Positions 57,743-64,000 of a DNA stretch of 64,000 bases are shown piece after piece (position 1 is the first letter of the stretch; the number at the start of each line of letters is the position of its first letter). The position numbers and the translations under genes were made by a program. Source of the stretch: Mangrovihabitans endophyticus. Its GTDB lineage: Bacteria; Actinomycetota; Actinomycetes; Mycobacteriales; Micromonosporaceae. The notes under the pieces are model-generated. The model was not told the DNA's origin and did not search any database. It saw only the letters and a list, made by a program, of their open reading frames with translations. The DNA is taken from contig NZ_BMMX01000017.1 of assembly GCF_014646155.1 (NCBI RefSeq), forward strand, positions 1 to 64,000. Reading direction: 5' to 3'.

Positions 57743-58819
57743 TCAGCACCGTCGGCCGGATGCCGCGCCGAGGCGGTCGGCCATCCAGTCGGCGATCATA
57801 GGCCGGGCACGCGAGGGCAGGTTGGAGACGCCGTGGTTGCCCTCGGGGAAGCAGACGAACGTGCCGTCCGGCGTCTCGTCGGCCTGGCGCTGGGTCTGCT
57901 GCCACGGGATCAGCCGGTCCCGCTCGCCGGTGACGTAGAGCGCGGGCGCCGTGATGCGCCGGCACACGCCGGTGAGGTCCAGGGTGAGGGCGATGCGGCG
58001 ACCCTCCGCGTCGTCGCGGGCGCCCGACTTCACCACGAACGTCTGCCGCGTCATCGGCGGCAGGTCGTCCCACATGTGGCCGAAGCAGAACGGGCCGCTG
58101 ATGCCCGCCACCGCGCTGACCCGCGGCTCGTGCGCCGCCACCCGCGGCGCGTAGTAGCCGCCCAGGCTCACCCCGGCCACCCCGATCCGGGCGTGGTCCA
58201 GGTCGGTGCGCGCGGCGAGCAGGTCGAGCAGCGGACCGGCCGCGGTCTCGTAGTCCGGCCGCAACGGCAGGCTCAGCCCCGTCTCGCCCTGACCCGGGCC
58301 GTCCAGCGAGACGGTGGCCATGCCCCGGTCCAGGAACGACTGCTCGAACCAGAAGAACTCCTCCTTCGTCGAATCCAGACCGGGGATCAGCACCACGTAC
58401 GGCGGCACGTCGATGCCACTCGGACGGCGCAGATTGGCGTACGCGGTCCCGCCCGGCATGTTGACCTCCAGGTGCTGCCCGGAGGGGTCCAGACGGGCGA
58501 GCGCGGCGTGCGACTCGGTCACCGACCGGCGAGTGGCCTCGGCGGCGAGATCCAGGTCGAGCATCCAGACGAACTTGCCGAAGTGGCGGTTCACCGACGC
58601 CCGTAACCACGCCTGGCCGGCGGTGCGGACGTGCCCCTCGGCTTCCGCCTGGCGGGCGAACCCGGCCTGCTCGTCCGCGGCCCGGTTCCACTGCGGCAGC
58701 CAGTCCGCCCACGTCCGGGTGCGGGAGGTGGTGGCCATCAGATCGTTGTAGTCGACGCCGTTCTGGATCATCCGCGGTGCCCAATGGGCGAGCGCGGTCT
58801 CGATGGCGCTGTCGGGCAT
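57743..58819 (-). CDS. Alpha/beta hydrolase related to 2,6-dihydropseudooxynicotine hydrolase
   Basis: 358 aa. A helical N-terminal domain (about 1-120: WADWLPQWNRAADEQAGFARQAEAEGHVRTAGQAWLRASVNRHFGKF) precedes an alpha/beta-hydrolase core: VVLIPGLDSTKEEFFWFE, nucleophile elbow GVAGVSLGGYYAPR, Asp region LYVTGERDRLIPW and His in FPEGNHGVSNL. This layout is that of C-C bond hydrolases such as dihydropseudooxynicotine hydrolase. GGAGG before the ATG overlaps the E2 stop region; the gene is third in the E1-E2-hydrolase operon, so it probably cleaves a pathway intermediate. The substrate is unproven. Confidence 0.8.
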   Translation of the reverse strand: MPDSAIETALAHWAPRMIQNGVDYNDLMATTSRTRTWADWLPQWNRAADEQAGFARQAEAEGHVRTAGQAWLRASVNRHFGKFVWMLDLDLAAEATRRSVTESHAALARLDPSGQHLEVNMPGGTAYANLRRPSGIDVPPYVVLIPGLDSTKEEFFWFEQSFLDRGMATVSLDGPGQGETGLSLPLRPDYETAAGPLLDLLAARTDLDHARIGVAGVSLGGYYAPRVAAHEPRVSAVAGISGPFCFGHMWDDLPPMTRQTFVVKSGARDDAEGRRIALTLDLTGVCRRITAPALYVTGERDRLIPWQQTQRQADETPDGTFVCFPEGNHGVSNLPSRARPMIADWMADRLGAASGRRC

Positions 58820-58833
58820 CGCGGAAACCTCCG

Positions 58834-60177
58834 TCAGACGAGGATGCGCAGCGGGGCCTCAAGAAGGCCGAGGAAGTGGGCCATCCAGCGGGCGGCCAGG
58901 GCGCCGTCGACCGGGCGGTGGTCGACCGACAGGGTCACCCGCAGTACCGTGCCCACCGCTGGTCTGCCGTCGTCCACCACCGCTTCCGGACGGGCGGCGC
59001 CCACGGCGAGGATCGCCGCCTGCGGCGGGTTGATCACCGCGGTGAACTCCTCGGTGCCGAAGGGACCGAGGTTGGACACGGTGAGCGTGCCGCCCTCCAA
59101 CTCCTCCTGGCGCAGCCGACCGGAGCGCGCGCGGGCGGTCAGGTCGGCGCCGGTACGGGCGAGCTCGGACACGCTCATCCGGTGCGCGCCGCGCAGCACC
59201 GGCGTGACCAGCCCGTGGTCGGTGGCGACGGCGACCGACACGTCGACGTCGCGGAAGCGGCGCACCGCGTCCGGTGTCCAGATGACGTTCATGTCCGGCA
59301 CCGCGGCGTGGGTGCGCGCCGCAGCCGCGACGATCAGGTCGTGCACCGAGATCCGGACGTCGGTGGCGGTGGTGAGCTGCGCCCGCAGCGCCATCAGGTC
59401 GTCGACCCGGGCGCTGCCGCGGATCGTGAAGACGGGCGTCTGCCCCGCGCTCGCGGCGAGCCGGGCCGCGATGGCGCGACGCATCCGGGTGTGCGGGACA
59501 TCCTCGTAGCGGGCGTCCGCGGCGGCCGGGGCCGGCACTGCCGGCCCCGCGCCGTCGGGCTGCGGGGCGGGCTCGGTGCCAGGCGCCAGATGCGGCGCGG
59601 CGTCCGGGTCGGCGGGGGTGGCGGTGGTCCGGTCCGCCAGCGTGCGGCGCACGTCGTCGCGCACGATGCGCCCGCCCGGACCGGTGCCGTGGATGTCCGC
59701 GATGCGCAGGCCGCTGTCCCGGGCCAGGCGGCGCGCCAGCGGACTGGCGAACGTCCGGTTCGGCGGCGGCTCGGTGGGCGCCGGCGCGGGCGGCGGGGAC
59801 TCCGGCGCGGGCACCGGGACGCCTGTCGGCTCGGCGGCCTGGCCGACCTCCCGCGACCTCGCGGGCATCGGCTCGGACGCCGGGGGAGGGGCCTGCACCA
59901 GGGACCGCACCAGGGCGTCCACGTCGTCGACCACCTCGCCGGGCGCGGCCAGCACCGCCATCGGCGCGCCGACCGCCACCGCCTTGCCGGGCTCGACGAG
60001 CGTACGGATCAGGATGCCGTCGGCCTCGGCGGGCACATCGACCACCGCCTTGTCGGTCTCCACCGTGGCGATCGGGTCGCCGTGAGCGAAGGCCGCGTTC
60101 TCCGCGACCGGCCACTCGCTCAGCACCGCCTCCACCATGTTGGCGGAGATCTCCGGCATCCTCAGCAGGCTGGCCAT
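58834..60177 (-). CDS. Dihydrolipoamide acyltransferase (E2) of a 2-oxoacid dehydrogenase-type complex
   Basis: 447 aa. Lipoyl domain 1-78 with the lipoylated K43 in VETDKAVVDVPA, a Pro/Ala linker, a peripheral-subunit-binding domain (FASPLARRLARDSGLRIADIHGTGPGGRIVRDDV), a second linker, and the catalytic domain ending TLSVDHRPVDGALAARWM with H420 and D424. Transfers the acyl group made by E1 to CoA. Starts 1 bp after the E1 stop, so translation is coupled. Acyl specificity (pyruvate, branched-chain or acetoin-like) cannot be read; no E3 gene is present in the window. Confidence 0.9.
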   Translation of the reverse strand: MASLLRMPEISANMVEAVLSEWPVAENAAFAHGDPIATVETDKAVVDVPAEADGILIRTLVEPGKAVAVGAPMAVLAAPGEVVDDVDALVRSLVQAPPPASEPMPARSREVGQAAEPTGVPVPAPESPPPAPAPTEPPPNRTFASPLARRLARDSGLRIADIHGTGPGGRIVRDDVRRTLADRTTATPADPDAAPHLAPGTEPAPQPDGAGPAVPAPAAADARYEDVPHTRMRRAIAARLAASAGQTPVFTIRGSARVDDLMALRAQLTTATDVRISVHDLIVAAAARTHAAVPDMNVIWTPDAVRRFRDVDVSVAVATDHGLVTPVLRGAHRMSVSELARTGADLTARARSGRLRQEELEGGTLTVSNLGPFGTEEFTAVINPPQAAILAVGAARPEAVVDDGRPAVGTVLRVTLSVDHRPVDGALAARWMAHFLGLLEAPLRILV

Positions 60178-60178
60178 C

Positions 60179-62347
60179 TCACGCCTCCCCGATGCGCCGC
60201 AGCGCCGCGGCGATCTCCTCGCGGCGGGCGATGGCCGCCCGTTCCAGCACCCGGCTGATGCTCGGCGACGCCTCGCCGCCGGTGACCCGCTGGACCGGCG
60301 CGTCGAGCCAGTCGAACAGCCGCCGCGCGATCTCGTCGGCCAGCCATCCGCCGTACGAGGTGCCGACCGGTCCCTGCTCGACGACCAGAACCCGGTTGGT
60401 CTTGCGGATGCTGGCGCCCAGCGTCTCCCAGTCCAGGCCGGCCCGGTCCAGCCAGCGCAGGTCGATCACTTCGGCGTCGACGCCGGTGTCCGCCACCGCC
60501 GCCAGCGCCTCGGCCACCATGGACAGATAGGCCACCACGGTCACCGCCTCCCCGGACCGGCGCACCGCCGCCGCGCCGACCGGCAGGTGGTAGTCGTAGT
60601 CGTCGACCGGGCCGGGGCCGGTGGTGCTGTAGAGGTCGACGTGCTCCAGCACCACCACCGGGTCCGCGCAGCGCAGCGCGGCGTTCATCAGGCCCACGTA
60701 GTCGAACGGCGTGGCCGGGGCGGCGATCCGCCATCCCGGCGCGGTGGCGAAGATGCCGGCCGGGTCCATGGAGTGCTGCGAGCCGTACCCGGTGCCGGTG
60801 GCGACCTTGCTGCGCAGCACCAGCGGGACCGGGTCGTCGCCGCCGAACATGTGCCGTGCCTTGCCGACCTGGTTGAACAACTGATCGGCGGCGACCCACA
60901 TGAAGTCCGCGTACATGAATTCGACGACCGGCCGGAACCGGCCGTCGATCGCGATGCCGCCGGCCAGCCCGGTGAATGCGTTCTCGCTGATCGGTGTGCC
61001 GAGCACCCGCCCGGGGAAGGCGTCCGCCAGCCCCTTGGTGGCGCCGTTCGTGCCGCCGTTGAGCCGGTGCACGTCCTCGCCCATCACCACGATCCGCTCG
61101 TCGTCGGCCATCCGTCGCCGCATCACCTCCGCCACCGCGTCGACGAATGTGGTCTCCTGGACGGCGATGCGGTCGTCGGCCATCCGCGCGTCCCGGAACT
61201 CGGCGAGGTCGCCGCGCACCCCCACGTCCACGAAGGCGGGGTCGGGCCATTCGTCCGGCCGGATGCGCCGCTCGCCGGGCTTGCCGCCGGGGACCGGCTC
61301 GAACAGTTTCGCGCCGGCCTCGGCCATGATCGCCTTTGCGCCGGCCCGCGCGGCGTCGCGGGCCGGCTCGTCGAGCAGGCCGCGCCGCATGAGATGGCCG
61401 GCCACCAGGTCGACCGGGTCGCGACCGCGCCACTGCGCCTCTTCCTCCTTGCTGCGATAGCGGAAGGCGCTGCCCGGGAACGGGCCGTTCTGGTGGAAGT
61501 AGCGGTACGTGTCCGCCTCCACGAGGGTCGGGCCGTGCCCCTGCCGCATGTGCCCGACCGCCTCGCCCATGGCCAGGTGGACCGCCAGCGGATCCATCCC
61601 GTCGACCCGCCAGCTCGCGATGCCGAAGCCCGGACCGCGGGCCGACAACCGCGGCTCGCCGGTGGCCTCGGCGACGCTGGTGGACACCGCGTACTGGTTG
61701 TTCTCCAGGAAGAAGCAGACCGGCAGCCGCCACGCCGCGGCCAGGTTGAACGTCTCCAGGGTGGACCCGATGTTGGCGGCGCCGTCGCCGAAATAGGTCA
61801 CCGCGACCGCGTCGGTGCCGGCCCGGCGCCCGGCCCAGGCGAACCCGGCCGCCAGCGGCACACCGCCGCCGACGATGGCGTTGGTGCCCATCGCCCCGGC
61901 TTCCTTCCACTGCAGGTGCATCGAGCCGCCGCGACCGTGGCTGAAACCGCGCGCCAGGCCGCAGATCTCGGCAAGGGTGCGCAGCACGACCGTGCGGATC
62001 TCGGCGGACGGTTCGGTGGTCAGGTCGAACCCCTTCGGCGCCACGTGCTGCAGGGCCTTGGCCAGGAACTGGTGATGTCCGCGGTGCGAGCCGTTCACCT
62101 CGTCACCGGCGGCGAGGGCGAGCACCGATCCCACCGCGCCGCCCTCCTGGCCGATGCTGGAGTGGGCCGGGCCGTGCACCAGTCCGGCCGCGGCGAGCTC
62201 CAGCACGTACTCCTCGAAGGCGCGGATCATCACGAGCTGGCTGAACATCGTGGTGAGCAGCTCCGGGTCGGCGGCGTCCCAGTCGGCCTGAACGGCGACC
62301 AGTTCGGTCCACGCGGCCCCGGGGTGCAGCGATCGGTGTTCCGGCAT
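60179..62347 (-). CDS. Fused E1 alpha-beta subunits of a thiamine-diphosphate 2-oxoacid/acetoin dehydrogenase-type complex
   Basis: 722 aa. The alpha part (1 to about 370) has the ThDP motif GDGAANIGSTLETFNLAAAWRLPVCFFLENNQYAVST and SHGRGGSMHL; the beta part (about 385-722) has RRMADDERIVVMGEDVHRLNGGT, GTPISENAFTGLAGGIAIDGRFRPVVEFMYADFMWVAADQLFNQVGKARHM and a transketolase C-domain. Decarboxylates a 2-oxo substrate and hands the acyl group to E2. Most homologues are two separate chains; here one polypeptide. GAGGAGG precedes ATG 62347. Promoter region contains two GntR-type palindromes. Confidence 0.88.
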   Translation of the reverse strand: MPEHRSLHPGAAWTELVAVQADWDAADPELLTTMFSQLVMIRAFEEYVLELAAAGLVHGPAHSSIGQEGGAVGSVLALAAGDEVNGSHRGHHQFLAKALQHVAPKGFDLTTEPSAEIRTVVLRTLAEICGLARGFSHGRGGSMHLQWKEAGAMGTNAIVGGGVPLAAGFAWAGRRAGTDAVAVTYFGDGAANIGSTLETFNLAAAWRLPVCFFLENNQYAVSTSVAEATGEPRLSARGPGFGIASWRVDGMDPLAVHLAMGEAVGHMRQGHGPTLVEADTYRYFHQNGPFPGSAFRYRSKEEEAQWRGRDPVDLVAGHLMRRGLLDEPARDAARAGAKAIMAEAGAKLFEPVPGGKPGERRIRPDEWPDPAFVDVGVRGDLAEFRDARMADDRIAVQETTFVDAVAEVMRRRMADDERIVVMGEDVHRLNGGTNGATKGLADAFPGRVLGTPISENAFTGLAGGIAIDGRFRPVVEFMYADFMWVAADQLFNQVGKARHMFGGDDPVPLVLRSKVATGTGYGSQHSMDPAGIFATAPGWRIAAPATPFDYVGLMNAALRCADPVVVLEHVDLYSTTGPGPVDDYDYHLPVGAAAVRRSGEAVTVVAYLSMVAEALAAVADTGVDAEVIDLRWLDRAGLDWETLGASIRKTNRVLVVEQGPVGTSYGGWLADEIARRLFDWLDAPVQRVTGGEASPSISRVLERAAIARREEIAAALRRIGEA

Positions 62348-62381
62348 GGGTGGCCTCCTCTCGCTCGACAGCCTCGCACGC

Positions 62382-62393
62382 ATTGGATCCAAT
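62382..62393. promoter_or_regulatory. GntR/FCD-type operator, copy 1
   Basis: Perfect palindrome ATTGGATCCAAT, 34 bp before the E1 start. Identical copy at 62446. Confidence 0.7.
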
Positions 62394-62445
62394 TTCCAGG
62401 GCTGCATCGGGTCAAAGATGCGATCAGCCTGGTAATGTCCGATCT

Positions 62446-62457
62446 ATTGGATCCAAT
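62446..62457. promoter_or_regulatory. GntR/FCD-type operator, copy 2
   Basis: Perfect palindrome ATTGGATCCAAT, immediately before the ribosome site of the VOC gene. Centre-to-centre distance from copy 1 is 64 bp (about six helical turns). Confidence 0.7.
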
Positions 62458-62468
62458 AGGAGGTGATG

Positions 62469-62963
62469 ATGGGGCTTCCCGGCCTGCGACGGCTCGATCA
62501 CATCGGCTTCACCGTGCCGGACCTCGACCAGGCGCAGCGGTTCCTGGTCGATGTGCTCGGCTGCGAATACCTCTATTCGCTCGGACCGTTCGCCGACCAG
62601 GGGTCGTGGATGGCCGACCACCTCAACGTGGATCCGCGCGCGACCGTCGAGGAGAACCGCTTCTTCCGGCTCGGCGGGCAGGCCGTGTTCGAGGTGTTCG
62701 CCTACACCGCGCCGGACCGGCGCACCGATCCGCCGCGCAACAGCGACGTCGGGGGACACCACGTCGCGCTCTACGTCGACGACCTGGACGCCGCGGTGGC
62801 GCACCTGCTGCGGCACGGGGTCACCGTGCTGGGTGAGCCGACTGCCAGCCGGGGGCCGCACGAGGGTCAGCGCTGGGTCTATTTTCTGGCACCCTGGGGC
62901 ATGCAGTTCGAACTGGTCTCCTACCCGCACGGCCGGGCCTTCTTTCGAAACGAGCACCGATGA
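62469..62963 (+). CDS. VOC-superfamily (glyoxalase/dioxygenase-like) protein
   Basis: 164 aa. Two beta-alpha-beta-beta-beta modules: RRLDHIGFTVPDLDQAQRFLVDVLGCEYLYSLGPF and GGHHVALYVDDLDAAVAHLLRHGVTVLGEPT...RWVYFLAPWGMQFELVSYP. Candidate metal ligands are H13 (module 1), H in GHHVALY and E in FELVSYP. Family includes isomerases, ring-cleavage dioxygenases and resistance proteins; here a catabolic role is inferred from context. AGGAGG lies 5 nt before ATG 62469; ATG 62466 and GTG 62463 are closer. Its stop overlaps the GntR gene start. Confidence 0.82.
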   Translation: MGLPGLRRLDHIGFTVPDLDQAQRFLVDVLGCEYLYSLGPFADQGSWMADHLNVDPRATVEENRFFRLGGQAVFEVFAYTAPDRRTDPPRNSDVGGHHVALYVDDLDAAVAHLLRHGVTVLGEPTASRGPHEGQRWVYFLAPWGMQFELVSYPHGRAFFRNEHR

Positions 62964-63601
62964 CCGTCGCCACCCAGCGCGTCGCCGACCATCTGCGCAC
63001 CGCCATCCTGGGCGGGATCATCGGTCCGGGCGAGCGGGTCCGCCAGGAGGACGTCGCCCAGCAGTTCGGCGCCAGCCGCCTGCCGGTGCGCGAGGCGCTC
63101 CAGATGCTTGCCGCCGAGGGCCTGGTCGAGCACGAGCCGAACAAGGGCGCCCGGGTGCCCCGGCTGTCCATGCACGAGATCGACGTCATGTACCGGATGC
63201 GTGAGCAGCTCGAACCCCTGGCGCTGGCGGAGAGCCTGCCGGTGCTCGACGCCGGCGATCTGCGGCGCATCGATCAGATCCAGGAGGAGATCGAGAGGGG
63301 GGTCGACGTGGAGACGTTCCTGACCCTGGACCGCGAGTTCCATCTGCGCACCTACAGCGCCTGCCGGATCGACCAGCTCACCACCACGGTGACCCGGCTG
63401 TGGAACGCGACCCAGTACTACCGCCGCGCCTTCATGCACCTCACCGGGCCCAGCCGCCGCTGGGTGGTGAACGCGGAGCACCGCCTGCTGATCGACGCCG
63501 TCGAGCGCCGCGACGAGGTGGACGCGGGCCGCTTCCTGGCCGGACACATCCGGCGTACGCGCATCGAACTGCGCCGGCACCCGGAGGTCTTCGGCGGATG
63601 A
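62960..63601 (+). CDS. GntR-family regulator, FCD subfamily
   Basis: 213 aa. Winged HTH 5-70 (RVADHLRTAILGGIIGPGERVRQEDVAQQFGASRLPVREALQMLAAEGLVEHEPNKGARVP) and an all-helical FCD effector domain with DREFHLRTYSACR and AEHRLLIDAVERRD, whose His/Asp bind a metal-carboxylate ligand in the family. Expected to bind ATTGGATCCAAT in the divergent promoter and respond to a carboxylic acid intermediate. ATGA overlaps at both ends couple it to the VOC and dehydrogenase genes. Confidence 0.9.
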   Translation: MTVATQRVADHLRTAILGGIIGPGERVRQEDVAQQFGASRLPVREALQMLAAEGLVEHEPNKGARVPRLSMHEIDVMYRMREQLEPLALAESLPVLDAGDLRRIDQIQEEIERGVDVETFLTLDREFHLRTYSACRIDQLTTTVTRLWNATQYYRRAFMHLTGPSRRWVVNAEHRLLIDAVERRDEVDAGRFLAGHIRRTRIELRRHPEVFGG

Positions 63602-64000
63602 GCGTGGTCAGCTTCGCGGTGAACGGCGTGCCGCGCGATGTCGACGCCGACCCGGACACGCCGCTGCTCACCGTGCTGCGCAACGACCTGGGCCTGATGG
63701 GCGCGCGGTTCGGGTGCGGGCTGGGTCTGTGTGGCGCCTGCGTGGTGCACGTCGACGGGGTGCCCGTGCCGTCCTGTGACACGCCCCTGTGGTCGCTGGC
63801 CGGCAAGTCGGTGGTCACTGTGGAGGGTCTCTCGCCGCACCCGGTGCAACGCGCCCTCCTGGACGAGCAGGCGGCCCAGTGCGGCTACTGCGTCACCGGG
63901 ATCGTGATGACCGCGGCCGCCCTGCTGGAACGCGAGCCGCGGCCCGGCGCGGAGGCGGTGGCCGCCGCGCTGGACGGCCACCTGTGCCGGTGCGGGGCAC
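63598..64000 (+). CDS. Molybdenum-hydroxylase 2Fe-2S subunit (3' end outside window)
   Basis: 134 residues are visible. Plant-type 2Fe-2S cluster: GCGLGLCGACVVHVDGVPVPSC; second cluster: QCGYCVTGIVM and the beginning of HLCRCG. This is the small subunit of xanthine-oxidase-family enzymes such as isoquinoline oxidoreductase, nicotinate dehydrogenase or aldehyde oxidase. ATG 63598 overlaps the GntR stop (ATGA). Medium and large (molybdopterin) subunits should follow beyond the edge. Hydroxylation of an N-heteroaromatic is the likely reaction type. Confidence 0.9.
   Translation, partial: MSVVSFAVNGVPRDVDADPDTPLLTVLRNDLGLMGARFGCGLGLCGACVVHVDGVPVPSCDTPLWSLAGKSVVTVEGLSPHPVQRALLDEQAAQCGYCVTGIVMTAAALLEREPRPGAEAVAAALDGHLCRCGA

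Overview
The window is high-GC, densely packed DNA with many GTG starts, ATGA/GTGA stop-start overlaps, apparent leaderless promoters and a type VII secretion (T7SS) locus. This fits a filamentous actinobacterium, and the gene content suggests Micromonosporaceae (Actinoplanes-like). The family assignment is inference; no rRNA, tRNA, CRISPR array or transposase was seen.

Layout. 1-3.8 kb: the end of a T7SS locus (5'-cut eccD, eccB) and a LuxR-type response regulator. 3.8-10.7 kb: a histone-H1-like HTH protein, a secreted propeller protein, an ArsP/YraQ-type permease, a succinate-semialdehyde dehydrogenase and a formaldehyde-dehydrogenase-like enzyme with a general-stress promoter. 10.7-14.7 kb: the osmoprotectant transporter proXVW and a DUF4239 protein. 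14.8-24.6 kb: an eight-gene, nearly fully translationally coupled operon. It encodes a glycogen debranching enzyme, an AGE-epimerase/STAS fusion, three DJ-1/PfpI proteins, an NTF2-like protein, a metallo-beta-lactamase-fold hydrolase and a toroid/ankyrin protein. I know no described system with this composition and it is the main candidate for something new. 25.0-27.4 kb: a four-gene satellite operon with a WXG-like protein, probably T7SS related. 27.4-35.2 kb: thiol-redox and copper/cytochrome-oxidase assembly genes (CcdA, TlpA-like, DUF5134, copper P-type ATPase, CopD-CtaG fusion, CtaG).

35.3-48 kb: a secreted beta-helix protein, then an ion-homeostasis block: DUF2254, a ClC channel with CBS domains, MarR, a CPA1 antiporter, a K+ channel, BON and CBS proteins, an SLC13/ArsB-type permease and NhaA. 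Two regulatory layers are visible. Three promoters share a MarR-like palindrome at the same place relative to the -10. The two antiporter-type genes on the minus strand share a 22-nt leader block inside a stem that appears to covary, which suggests a cation-responsive RNA. 48.3-57.7 kb: a DivIVA-like coiled coil, two zinc dehydrogenases, small membrane proteins, an intracellular GH5 enzyme and a secreted GH5 mannanase with CBM2. 57.7-64 kb: a divergent catabolic cluster (fused 2-oxoacid dehydrogenase E1, E2, an alpha/beta hydrolase; opposite them a VOC protein, a GntR regulator and a truncated molybdenum-hydroxylase iron-sulfur subunit), with two identical palindromes in the divergent promoter.

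Common threads are osmotic and ion stress (proXVW, K+ channel, BON, antiporters), carbonyl and formaldehyde detoxification (FDH, SSADH, DJ-1 proteins, MBL) and plant-polysaccharide use. Functions are read from motifs in translated sequence; no database search was run.
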